A stretch of 64,000 bases of DNA from Pseudoalteromonas sp. GCY (GTDB lineage: Bacteria; Pseudomonadota; Gammaproteobacteria; Enterobacterales; Alteromonadaceae), in the NCBI RefSeq assembly GCF_016695175.1, contig NZ_CP068023.1, positions 2,619,501-2,683,500 of the forward strand, read 5' to 3'. The translations under genes and the position numbers were made by a program. The notes under the pieces were generated by a model. That model worked only from the letters and a program-made list of their open reading frames with translations. It was not told where the DNA came from and searched no databases. Below, piece after piece: positions 17,226-25,505 of this stretch; position 1 is the first letter of the stretch, and every line of letters starts with the position of its first letter.

Positions 17226-18023
17226 CTATCGGCCTCTTGCCATCACTTCCTCAATCCATTCTACATAGCGAGAAATTCTTACTTGATAGGACTTCCCACC
17301 ATAAAAGCCGTGCTTAAACTGCTGTAAATCGCCTTCAACATAATCCCAACTAAATAGCCCAGCAAGTTTAGGCTTGCCGTCCACCGTCATTATTAAAGGA
17401 CCGCCACTATCGCCAGAGCCATCTATTCCCTCTAGCGGTAAAGCTTTATCGCCGTTATCAAGCGTCATTGAAATCCAATTTCCCTCAACGTTATCAATCC
17501 GATTTTCCATTTTCCGCAACACTTTTTCTCGCTTGGTCTCGTACACAGAGCCATTTTTCCCATTACCTGTTGACCCTCGACCATAAGCTGTCACTGTGCT
17601 TCCAAGCTCTTCAGTTCCACGATACAGTTCGATTGGAGCAATGTGGGTGACTTTCTCAGTTAGCTTGATTAATGCGATATCGCTGGTCGATTTATTAAAT
17701 TCCATTAGTGGTTTAGCGTCGCCTTTAAACAGTTTACTGTCAGGCTTTCTCGCATTTTCGTGGATTATGACTTCTTCGATGATAAAGGGCTTACCATGGA
17801 TCTGAATTTCTTTTCCTCGATAGTCAGAGAAAATAAGATGTGCGACCGTCACTATCCAATTCGGATTAATCAAAACACCATGGCCTTCGCCCGGCATATT
17901 AATCAAAAACTCTGGCACCTGCTCTACAAGATATTGTGTGTTTGGAACATCGTGGCGAGTAACAATAGCCATGCTAGGTAAACTGAGACCGAGTAACGAC
18001 AAAGCGCAAACTACCCTTTTCAT
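17226..18023 (-). CDS. secreted trypsin-like serine protease (S1 family)
   Basis: A 265-residue exported protein. The ATG at 18023 is chosen for its strong ribosome site (AAGGA, 6 bases upstream) and for the signal peptide it gives (MKRVVCALSLLGLSLPSMA). The catalytic triad is visible: histidine in TVAHLI, aspartate in SDIALIKL, and the nucleophile serine in GSGDSGGPLI. The fold and length fit a small chymotrypsin-like protease acting in the periplasm or medium. It stands alone, with no pro-region or C-terminal extension. The substrate is unknown. Confidence 0.88.
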   Translation of the reverse strand: MKRVVCALSLLGLSLPSMAIVTRHDVPNTQYLVEQVPEFLINMPGEGHGVLINPNWIVTVAHLIFSDYRGKEIQIHGKPFIIEEVIIHENARKPDSKLFKGDAKPLMEFNKSTSDIALIKLTEKVTHIAPIELYRGTEELGSTVTAYGRGSTGNGKNGSVYETKREKVLRKMENRIDNVEGNWISMTLDNGDKALPLEGIDGSGDSGGPLIMTVDGKPKLAGLFSWDYVEGDLQQFKHGFYGGKSYQVRISRYVEWIEEVMARGR

Positions 18024-18137
18024 AAATGTCCTTGTTTGGGATAACAAAAAAATAATGTAATAAGTTTGCTCTAACTTACTGAATTTTTTGTATTACCCCA
18101 ACCTTGAACATGTAACAAAAATTGTTCGGTGCTACTA

Positions 18138-18151
18138 GGGCCTGTTGAATT
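18138..18151 (+). repeat. solitary copy of a MITE/IS terminal sequence
   Basis: GGGCCTGTTGAATT preceded by TA. The first nine bases equal the terminal inverted repeat of the two full MITE copies at 29347 and 36031. No partner end was found nearby, so this is probably a remnant. Confidence 0.4.
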
Positions 18152-18166
18152 ATCGCTCTTTTTGTA

Positions 18167-18754
18167 TTACAGATTTGGTGACAACGAGAGTTGATAATCA
18201 TCAAAGTGTACTTCAGCCTGTTTTTGATGTTGAACCGTAACGCTAGGGGAAGCGATAAGAACTTGACCCTCAGAAGATAAGCTGTAAATCTCGGTCACTA
18301 TTTTCACTTGGTTTTCTTGTTCAATTTTTGAGGTGAGGCGAATTTTTAGCTTATCTGAAAATACAATCTCGCTGAATGCGCCTTCTTCATTCAAAACCTG
18401 AACATCAGCCAGCGTTTGTCCCTGAGAGGTTAGCATAAGGTCAACCATCACGGGCTTAGCTGACGCCGTTAAGGTAAAAACACTTGCAGCCATCACAGCA
18501 GTACCTGCAAAAAATACCGCAGCTTTGCGTGTTAATTTGGTACCTTTTGACTCAGGCTTAAGTTGAATTTCCATCACCTTAACTTCATAAACCGCAGCAA
18601 GTGCTTTTATCGACTCGAGCGATGCCGTCCCTGACTTTTCGATACGTTGTATGGTTCGCAGGCTTAGCCCAGAAACCTGTGCCAATTCGGATTGACTCCA
18701 CGCCCGCTCTACTCTTTTCGATTTTATAAGTTGTTTATTTATTTGCATTTCCAT
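18167..18754 (-). CDS. XRE-type regulator with a membrane segment and extracytoplasmic domain
   Basis: A 195-residue protein. Residues about 8-62 form a lambda-repressor-like helix-turn-helix (WSQSELAQVSGLSLRTIQRIE). A single hydrophobic helix at about 77-97 (AAVFFAGTAVMAASVFTLT) follows, and the last 95 residues look like a beta-rich domain outside the cytoplasm. Such a layout suggests a membrane-anchored regulator that senses a periplasmic signal, but no target is evident. The ribosome site GAGGAG supports the first ATG. The downstream side carries a MITE-end remnant. Confidence 0.78.
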   Translation of the reverse strand: MEMQINKQLIKSKRVERAWSQSELAQVSGLSLRTIQRIEKSGTASLESIKALAAVYEVKVMEIQLKPESKGTKLTRKAAVFFAGTAVMAASVFTLTASAKPVMVDLMLTSQGQTLADVQVLNEEGAFSEIVFSDKLKIRLTSKIEQENQVKIVTEIYSLSSEGQVLIASPSVTVQHQKQAEVHFDDYQLSLSPNL

Positions 18755-18882
18755 TTTTGATCTCCTCTATATCGTTGTGAAACTATAACTGGAGATCTTC
18801 CTTATTATTGCGTCATCTAGGCGTCATTGATATGCCAACACTATGACATGCATAGATAAATTTATTGGGTAGAACAAACTTA

Positions 18883-19353
18883 CTAATATTTTGAGTGCTG
18901 GCTACAAACATCCACCGCCAGTGCTACTTTCTCAATGCCATGTCCGGGCAACCAGCGTTTGTATTCAACAAAACCGTATTTTTGGTAGAGTGCAATAGCG
19001 GGCGCGTTTGCCGTTGCAGTTTCAACAATCACTTTTGCAGCATCAAACTCAGTTAAAGCAAAATGTAGTAATTTACCCGCAATCCCTTTGCGAAAATAAC
19101 TGGGATCAACGGTCAGGCTATCTATTTCTAGCGTTTTCTCAAAAATGACAATTTCAATGACAGCGGCAAGATTTTGATTTTCAAAATATCCATAAAAGTG
19201 ACTCGTCGCACCGCATATATCTTCTATCGTTCGAGATAAAGGCGGAAAATAACTCGCCCCAATTAACTCAGCTTCTATTTTGTATGAGCGTTGAAATACA
19301 TTGAAAATTTCTCTCGCCATCGACACATCGCGATTGTTTAATTTTTGGATCAT
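18883..19353 (-). CDS. GNAT family N-acetyltransferase
   Basis: A 156-residue GNAT enzyme. The motif YFRKGIAGKLLHFAL is the acetyl-CoA binding loop, preceded by the strand LEIDSLTVDPS and followed by ALYQKYGFVEYKR. The start at 19353 (MIQKLN) gives the usual N-terminal strand at once; the longer frame to 19401 adds 16 residues with no family match. Substrate unknown. The opposite-strand gene begins about 170 bases beyond. Confidence 0.82.
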   Translation of the reverse strand: MIQKLNNRDVSMAREIFNVFQRSYKIEAELIGASYFPPLSRTIEDICGATSHFYGYFENQNLAAVIEIVIFEKTLEIDSLTVDPSYFRKGIAGKLLHFALTEFDAAKVIVETATANAPAIALYQKYGFVEYKRWLPGHGIEKVALAVDVCSQHSKY

Positions 19354-19521
19354 ATATTCCGCTTCCCAAACGTTCCCATAATTGTACCAATAGGTAAGCA
19401 AAAAAGTACCAATCTATTGGTCAAAACACAACGCAAGCAGTTGAAAAATTTCCACGTTTCATGGAAATGCGATATAAATGGAGCAGGATCATTGCTTTTA
19501 TTAATACCAAGGAAGTGCCCT

Positions 19522-20223
19522 ATGTCATTAGCCAAACACACTCTCGATTTATCACTCACGGATAAAGTGTGGTTCAAATATGTAACTCTAAAAAACAAAA
19601 ATGAATTGAACGATAACTCTCAAGTATCACTCAAATCTATCGCTGCGCTGGGCATGCTTTCCGGTAGCGCTGAGTTTTTATTTGCATTACTCGTCTTCGT
19701 CTTGGCTATCACAGCGTCCTTTATTGATGGTGATTACCCACGCTATATTGCTTTTCCTGCTTGTTTAATCGCATTTTTAATTATCTTTTTTACTAAAAGA
19801 GTGATGCTGTACAAAAAATTTGGCTTTGGCTCTCAATGGGTGATGGACGTGTCGAAAAACCAATTAACCATTTCGCCCAAAGCAATAAAAACAAAGGTAA
19901 CTGGTACGCAAAAAATTGCTAAAGAAGACATTACCGAAATCATCTTTCATTACTTACTATTGAAAGACCGAAAAGGCGGAAGAGTAAAAACCACAGCCAA
20001 TTTATGCTTTGCTGAAATCTTATTAAAAGATGGTACAAAAGTAGAACTCAATGGCACTCGGATCGGTTTTTTTGACTTACTCTACTTGCTTATATTTTTT
20101 GACTATCCCTTAGTTTATCGAAATACGTCTGCAGGCGGCAGCTCTGATATTGCCATCATTTTACTGAGACTACTCTCTCTTTCTGCCATTGCCGCCGGTC
20201 TCGCTAAGCTTGCGCTGAATTAA
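19522..20223 (+). CDS. membrane protein of unknown function
   Basis: A 233-residue protein; the ATG at 19522 has a good AAGGAAG ribosome site, whereas the longer frame from 19345 overlaps the divergent acetyltransferase start. Two membrane helices lie at about 48-70 and 77-96, followed by a soluble domain with beta-strands (WVMDVSKNQLTISPKAIKT) like a bacterial PH-type domain, and a last hydrophobic segment near the C-terminus. I do not recognise the family. No operon partner is evident. Confidence 0.65.
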   Translation: MSLAKHTLDLSLTDKVWFKYVTLKNKNELNDNSQVSLKSIAALGMLSGSAEFLFALLVFVLAITASFIDGDYPRYIAFPACLIAFLIIFFTKRVMLYKKFGFGSQWVMDVSKNQLTISPKAIKTKVTGTQKIAKEDITEIIFHYLLLKDRKGGRVKTTANLCFAEILLKDGTKVELNGTRIGFFDLLYLLIFFDYPLVYRNTSAGGSSDIAIILLRLLSLSAIAAGLAKLALN

Positions 20224-20235
20224 AAAAGTTCGCGC

Positions 20236-21582
20236 TTATTCTCGTGTAAATTGTGTAATAAGCGCTTCTCCTTTGTCGCCATTAATTTTCTCAATGGCCT
20301 CGAGCATTTCAATGATCCGTTGACGGTCAAACGGATTAGTGATGGTATTGCGCACATCGTCGATGATGGCTTCTAAGTAATTAAATAAACTTTCCGTCGC
20401 TTGTTGATCCGCACTCGAGCGAAACAGTATATTTTTAAACGCTTCCAACACATTGACCATGACATAGCCATCGGTCTTCGCATAGTTTCTTATCGGAGTA
20501 AAATTATCATGCAGTAATTCATCAAAAGACGCTTCGTGAATATATAAAAGAGGCTCATTTTTAGCGTGTTTAAAGGAGTAGTTCACATCGCAAATATCCA
20601 AACGCTGGATAAGTAAAATACTCAGCATATCAATCGCCTTTACCGCAGTACCGGGGTCATTAATCCCTGGGCTCATGGCCTTCACTGCAATCTCCGAGAT
20701 TTGTGTTAAGCCATAGCGATAATGGTCGCTGATGTACTCTTCAACATAAAAAATAAAACAGCTAAGTAACGCATCATGTAGCGCCTCATCTTCGCTAAGG
20801 TCCTTATTACACTTAAGAAACGGGTAACCTTTAACGGTAAAAAACCCTTGTTTAACTGCAATATATATTTTTAAGTCATGCTGCTCACACAACGCACACA
20901 GTTTGTCACTGTGTACTCCCTTAAAATACCCCTCTTCTGTGCTGGGTAGGTTATGCCAACTCGAGAAGTCAGGAAAGTTACCAAAAGGCTGCTCTTGCTG
21001 TTTGGTGATAATATTCTTCATCTCACTTTTGGTGTTGTTAAACAGGTCATTTAACACATTATCGACCTGTATGGCGCGAGAGATTGAATGGATAAAAAAC
21101 ACAAAAAAGCCTAAAGAGATCAATCCAAACACCAGCGAAAATAAAACCCCTAACGCCGGGATCCCAGTTTCACCATTGCCCACGCCACGAATGTTTATCA
21201 GCATAATGATGGCATAAATGATACTGCCGAGATAAAACCCCAATACCAACTGGTGCGACTTTCTGGTGATAAGGCCCGGCAGTACTCTAGGTGACAACCC
21301 AGCACTGGCATTATTCAGCACAATCATCACCATTGAAAAACTAAATACCGTCAATGAGATGATACTACCGACGAGCGTGCTTAAAATGGTTCGTGCATTC
21401 TCTTCACTGTCGACCAGTACAATAGCAATAAGCTCTTTAAAGTTGCTGATAGGAGCTGCATATTCAAGTGCCGTGGTAATGAGCGCAAAAACAAAAAAAG
21501 CAATAGCAAGTAAAGAGGGGTAAAAACCGATACTACTTATCAGTTCACGATAATTTTCGGCTAACTTGCGAGGTGTGAACAT
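20236..21582 (-). CDS. DUF2254 family predicted membrane protein
   Basis: A 448-residue protein. The N-terminal third holds about four membrane helices (around residues 16-38, 60-88, 108-130, 140-165), and the rest is a soluble cytoplasmic domain with the conserved EIAVKAMSPGINDPGTA segment that marks DUF2254. The family's role is not established. The gene converges on the one ending at 20223 and has no operon partner; its downstream intergenic gap is only 12 bases. Confidence 0.82.
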   Translation of the reverse strand: MFTPRKLAENYRELISSIGFYPSLLAIAFFVFALITTALEYAAPISNFKELIAIVLVDSEENARTILSTLVGSIISLTVFSFSMVMIVLNNASAGLSPRVLPGLITRKSHQLVLGFYLGSIIYAIIMLINIRGVGNGETGIPALGVLFSLVFGLISLGFFVFFIHSISRAIQVDNVLNDLFNNTKSEMKNIITKQQEQPFGNFPDFSSWHNLPSTEEGYFKGVHSDKLCALCEQHDLKIYIAVKQGFFTVKGYPFLKCNKDLSEDEALHDALLSCFIFYVEEYISDHYRYGLTQISEIAVKAMSPGINDPGTAVKAIDMLSILLIQRLDICDVNYSFKHAKNEPLLYIHEASFDELLHDNFTPIRNYAKTDGYVMVNVLEAFKNILFRSSADQQATESLFNYLEAIIDDVRNTITNPFDRQRIIEMLEAIEKINGDKGEALITQFTRE

Positions 21583-21679
21583 AGCTATCCTTACACTTTG
21601 AGGGTCGAGTTATATAGCCTAGCAAGGCTTGTGCAATAGATTAAGTAAAAGGGGAAGAATTTTGAGCGGTTAGCATTTT

Positions 21680-21700
21680 AGGGTTAGTAAGACTAACCCT
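21680..21700 (-). terminator. hairpin after the NhaC-type antiporter gene
   Basis: AGGGTTAGT / ACTAACCCT, a 9-bp perfect stem with a 3-base loop, 16 bases beyond the antiporter stop on the minus strand. The following run AAAATG has few T residues, so terminator strength is uncertain. Confidence 0.55.
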
Positions 21701-21715
21701 TCAACTTACTGGCGA

Positions 21716-23098
21716 TTATGCAATAATCAAGAAGCCAACAAATGCAATCGCTGCCGCAATCAACGCATAAGGTAGCTGAGTGATGGCGTGACTGACTAAG
21801 TTACAATCTGAGCCTTGGGCTGCCAATACCGTAGAATCCGAGTAGAAACACGCCTGACTACCAAATGATGATGCCGACAACAACGCTCCTATCACCAGAG
21901 GAATATTAGCATCTACAGCAACGGCCAATGGCATCACAATAGGAATAGTCACGGCGAAGATCCCCCAGCTAGAGCCTGTTGCAAAGGCCAAAATAGCCAT
22001 AGATAAAAACACCATCGCAGGCAGTAAACCAGCTGTCATATAAGGACTCAGCGCATTTATCACATATTGTGGCAATAGTAGCTGATCGCACACATCCTTA
22101 AAGATAAATGCGGCGATAACCGTTCCTATCGCGGGTAGCATGCATTTAAAACCATTGATCATTTGCTCAAGCATGTCTGCAAGCGGCATCAATCTTTGCA
22201 CCATATAAAATGGGATAGTCACAGCCAAAGTCGCTAACAAGCCTTTCCATACATCAATGTCAAAATACACCGTAAACGCCACCAGCAAACCAATGGGCAC
22301 CAAAAAGTTAACCAGTTTGCCTTGAGTGTCGGCTTGTTCAAACTCCTGCTCAATGGCTTTTGCAGCATAGTTATCCGGCGTATGTACTTCTTCCAAATCA
22401 ACCTGCTCAAGCGCTGGTTGCCCTTGCTTAGCTGCAAGCTCTGCTTTTTTCATCGGGCCAAATAATGGCACAACACCAAATATCACCAGTGGTACCATAA
22501 TCACGGCCACCCAAGCATACAGCATGTAAGGGATCGCCTGAATATACGTGCTGATCCCCTGTCCTTCTCCCGCGACACCGTTATCAACCAACAAACCGCC
22601 AAAGAACACTGCCCAAGTCGAAAGTGGTACTAAAACACAGATAGGCGCAGCGGTTGAATCCACTACATAGGCAAGCATTTCCCTAGAAATCTTAAACTTA
22701 TCGGTAACGCGGCGCATCGTCTCACCGACCGTCAGCGCATTGAGATAGTCATCAATAAAAATGATCACACCCAAAAAATAAGTCATAAGCAAAGACGACT
22801 TTGGCCCTTTTGCCATTTTCAGTGCATTGCGGCCAAATGCTAAGGCACCACCCGTGTGCACCAACAATGCTATCAAGGCACCAAACGTACCACATACCAG
22901 AATAAGCCAGCCGATGGTTTCATCGCCCATCACTTTTAGCGAAGCATCAGCAAAATTTGCCAATACGGTGGCAGGGTCTAACAATGCGAGTCCTACAAGC
23001 GCCCCTAAAACAAGGGACAAGATAGGACGACGTAAGATAATTGCAAGCGTCAATACGACGACTGGGGGAATGATGCTAATTGCACTCGGCTCAGTCAT
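21716..23098 (-). CDS. NhaC family Na+/H+ antiporter-like transporter
   Basis: A 460-residue inner-membrane transporter with about eleven to twelve helices. The GVIIFIDDYLNALTVG segment and the C-terminal ATGSSWGIFAVTIPI and SSFGSQACFYSDSTVLAAQG motifs are typical of the NhaC/YheL/MleN-like antiporter family, which exchange Na+ (sometimes malate/lactate or amino acid) for H+. I start at MTEPS (23098) because it gives a normal short N-terminus; an ATG at 23146 adds 16 residues. The gene is solitary. The cargo beyond Na+/H+ cannot be told. Confidence 0.85.
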   Translation of the reverse strand: MTEPSAISIIPPVVVLTLAIILRRPILSLVLGALVGLALLDPATVLANFADASLKVMGDETIGWLILVCGTFGALIALLVHTGGALAFGRNALKMAKGPKSSLLMTYFLGVIIFIDDYLNALTVGETMRRVTDKFKISREMLAYVVDSTAAPICVLVPLSTWAVFFGGLLVDNGVAGEGQGISTYIQAIPYMLYAWVAVIMVPLVIFGVVPLFGPMKKAELAAKQGQPALEQVDLEEVHTPDNYAAKAIEQEFEQADTQGKLVNFLVPIGLLVAFTVYFDIDVWKGLLATLAVTIPFYMVQRLMPLADMLEQMINGFKCMLPAIGTVIAAFIFKDVCDQLLLPQYVINALSPYMTAGLLPAMVFLSMAILAFATGSSWGIFAVTIPIVMPLAVAVDANIPLVIGALLSASSFGSQACFYSDSTVLAAQGSDCNLVSHAITQLPYALIAAAIAFVGFLIIA

Positions 23099-23326
23099 GC
23101 GAATTTTCCAAATCAATGGAATTTGAGTATCAGAAAAAGGACGCAACGTCAGCTATAAACAGCGGTTGATGCAGTCTTATCCGTTTCCCAAATTCAGAAC
23201 AAAAGGTTAAAATCACAGGCACTTAATGCGTGTGAGGATCTGCCTAATATTGGGTTGACGAGTTGACTGTATGGCCCTCATTGAAACATCGCGGAGAAAA
23301 TATACAGAATTTGACTTTGCGTCAAT

Positions 23327-23746
23327 TTATTTTTTGTCTAATGCTAGTTTTGCCATGTGCTTATTTACTTGCTCTATCTCTTCAGCGGTCAATTCGGCGT
23401 AGCGTCTAGGATAAGACCACCCGTACCCCCAACGAAATGGCGTAGGTAAATAAGGCAACCCACCAAGTCGCACCCCCGCTAACATCAAGGTTGCCACTTC
23501 TTCTTGACCTACCGCAGCAACACATTTTTGCAAGGCAATGTCGGCATTTTCGCGCTCTATAGCGGTACCACCTTTCCAGTAGGCAAGGTCGTGCGCCGTA
23601 CAACAGCTCAACCACAGTTCATTTTGCGCCAAAGTACCATCAGGAAATGCACTACAGCCATCGCTTGTGAATGGCTTTAATTCATCGGCACTGCCGTGAC
23701 TAGATGCAAACAGCAGCGAGAATATAATTACTATTTTTTTAATCAT
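23327..23746 (-). CDS. secreted phospholipase A2-like small protein
   Basis: A 139-residue exported protein with a signal peptide (about residues 1-20). The mature part has FTSDGCSAFPDG and LWLSCCTAHDLAYWKGG; the CC-x-x-HD pattern is the catalytic helix motif of phospholipase A2 proteins, and the DGCS segment resembles the family's calcium loop. The overall assignment to a PLA2-like fold is inference from these motifs. The gene is solitary, between the antiporter and an acetyltransferase. Confidence 0.65.
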   Translation of the reverse strand: MIKKIVIIFSLLFASSHGSADELKPFTSDGCSAFPDGTLAQNELWLSCCTAHDLAYWKGGTAIERENADIALQKCVAAVGQEEVATLMLAGVRLGGLPYLPTPFRWGYGWSYPRRYAELTAEEIEQVNKHMAKLALDKK

Positions 23747-23798
23747 CTTAAATTACCGTATGGCTACTTTCATGACTTCCAAGCTTAGCTGGCGCACC

Positions 23799-24275
23799 TT
23801 ACACTTTCATTTCCATCAGCTGCGCATCTTCACCATAACTTTTGCATACCTTAATTGGCTTTGGGACAAAGCCTAGTTTCAACCAAAACCCCACGCTATT
23901 TTGTACAGCCACGAGCCGAATGCGACAGTACCCCATTTGGGTCGCCAACTCAACTAAGCGTTTAATCATCAAGGCACCTATTCCCTGCCCAGATACGGCT
24001 TGTGAAACAACTAGGTCATGTAGAAACAACGACGAACTAGGCGGCTGTTCAGGAAGTAATGTAAACAGACTCGGCGGCTTTTCATCGTACCAAGGGTGCG
24101 CCAGTAAATAGGCATCCACGGCTCGATGTTGTTTAAAAACAAAACAACTCTTTGGCGAGCGCATCCATTTACTTTTTAGGATATCCACAGTTTCCGGCGC
24201 AACATCATGATACGCCTGATTTTGTAGCGTTAGGATCTCAGGCCACGATGCATCTTCGATAGCGTAATAAGTCAT
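23799..24275 (-). CDS. GNAT family N-acetyltransferase
   Basis: A 158-residue GNAT enzyme with the acetyl-CoA loop AVSGQGIGALMIKRL (around residues 93-107) after the strand LFLHDLVVSQ, and a C-terminal SVGFWLKLGFVPK motif. The acceptor is unknown. It may be co-transcribed with the GFA-family gene that precedes it by 25 bases on the same strand. Confidence 0.82.
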   Translation of the reverse strand: MTYYAIEDASWPEILTLQNQAYHDVAPETVDILKSKWMRSPKSCFVFKQHRAVDAYLLAHPWYDEKPPSLFTLLPEQPPSSSLFLHDLVVSQAVSGQGIGALMIKRLVELATQMGYCRIRLVAVQNSVGFWLKLGFVPKPIKVCKSYGEDAQLMEMKV

Positions 24276-24300
24276 AATTTACTCACATACAGCACAGAGA

Positions 24301-24681
24301 CTAATTGCATCCTATACACCACCATTTTGGCCTTTTTGAAATATAAGAATGGGATTTGGGTTCTAGGGTTTTACGACTATTGGCATCAAAAACGCCGAGC
24401 ACCAATGCAATGACAGGCGCGTCATCTATTGCACCTAATGTGCTACCACACTCAGGGCAAAAAGCGCGCGTTGAATAATCCGATGAACGCCACACTTTAG
24501 GAGCACCGCTAGGCCCATCCCAGCTTACCTCTTCACTTGCGAACTCTACCCAAGCGACAGTTAACGCACCACTGTGCCGTTGGCACATTTTACATGAGCA
24601 GGTATGAGGGTTACGAGGGACGCCAATCGCGGTAAAACGGATCTGCCCACATAAACATCCCCCAACAAAATTGACAGCCAT
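24301..24681 (-). CDS. GFA family (glutathione-dependent formaldehyde-activating enzyme-like) zinc protein
   Basis: A 126-residue protein with the zinc cysteines of the GFA fold: GCLCGQIRF at the N-terminus, CSCKMCQRHSG in the middle and FCPECGS in the C-terminal half. The founding member catalyses or assists glutathione-formaldehyde adduct formation; most homologues have no proven activity, so only the fold is safe. The length is normal. It precedes a GNAT gene by 25 bases. Confidence 0.83.
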   Translation of the reverse strand: MAVNFVGGCLCGQIRFTAIGVPRNPHTCSCKMCQRHSGALTVAWVEFASEEVSWDGPSGAPKVWRSSDYSTRAFCPECGSTLGAIDDAPVIALVLGVFDANSRKTLEPKSHSYISKRPKWWCIGCN

Positions 24682-24821
24682 CCTTGAGTTTCCTTAATAT
24701 TTCGCCATTATCCTGAATTAAGTACGATAGTAAATTACCGTGCCTATTAAAGTTCCAAGTGAAACACAAAACTGAACACTAAACCACTGAATTTGTGATG
24801 CATTAGTTAGGTATCTCTTAG

Positions 24822-25289
24822 TTACGCACTGTTACCATCGAAGTTATCGTGGGGCTCGCCGGCAAGTTCATACTTCAATACTCCAAGCTCCTGATAATAA
24901 TGCAAGATATCGATAAAAGATTCGTATTCTCTTTGCGGTGAAACCGTCAACGCAAAGCACCCATCATCCAATTGCTCGCTCTCCACGCCAGATAGAGTAA
25001 GCTCTTGAAGTAGCTCTATGTTTTTGGCATTTTCTAACTCGTTTGTAAAGCGGATCCGCAAAGAGTGATACTCACTTCGAGCCACAATCTCGATGACGTC
25101 TAAAGAACCTTCGGTATCTGGTGCAACCAAAACGTGGTCGCCGTAGTTAACACCAAAAGCAAAAAGCGGAGCGCCTTTTATTTGATAAATATTATCGCTC
25201 ACTGCCGTCGCAACAATAAATTCTTCAGCACATCCTTGGGAATGGTTTTTAAAAGTAAACCGTACTTTATCAGTGACTACATCATTCAT
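24822..25289 (-). CDS. DUF4265 domain-containing protein
   Basis: About 155 residues from the ATG at 25289; the longer frame to 25370 has no family resemblance at its N-terminus, but the ribosome site is weak at either start. The order of motifs (VRFTFKN, ETI-like GAPLFAFGVNYGDHV, then a C-terminal region) fits DUF4265, a family seen next to polymorphic toxins and other immunity proteins. No toxin gene is adjacent. The role is unknown. Confidence 0.6.
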   Translation of the reverse strand: MNDVVTDKVRFTFKNHSQGCAEEFIVATAVSDNIYQIKGAPLFAFGVNYGDHVLVAPDTEGSLDVIEIVARSEYHSLRIRFTNELENAKNIELLQELTLSGVESEQLDDGCFALTVSPQREYESFIDILHYYQELGVLKYELAGEPHDNFDGNSA

Positions 25290-25505
25290 ATGGATACAAA
25301 CCGCCTTTACATGGACTGACCTCGTTTTATTTAACCGACCGTAAGTCCAACAAATAAAAGTTACCCACAATTACAATGTGTTACTTGTATATGGGTTTAG
25401 ATTGCCAACATGATGCAGTAGCGAAACTGAAGAGAAAATTAAGCAATGATCTTAAAGAAGAGTGATGGCTGTTCAAATTCATAGCGAAGCGAGAGCAATA
25501 ACCCC

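Noticed and set aside
17135..17317. Short plus-strand frame between the kinase gene and the protease gene
   Set aside because: Overlaps the antisense side of the protease end, has no ribosome site and no recognised protein.
23147..23326. Lysine-type riboswitch in front of the NhaC-type antiporter gene
   Set aside because: Only scattered short similarities; the conserved L-box core elements are not present.
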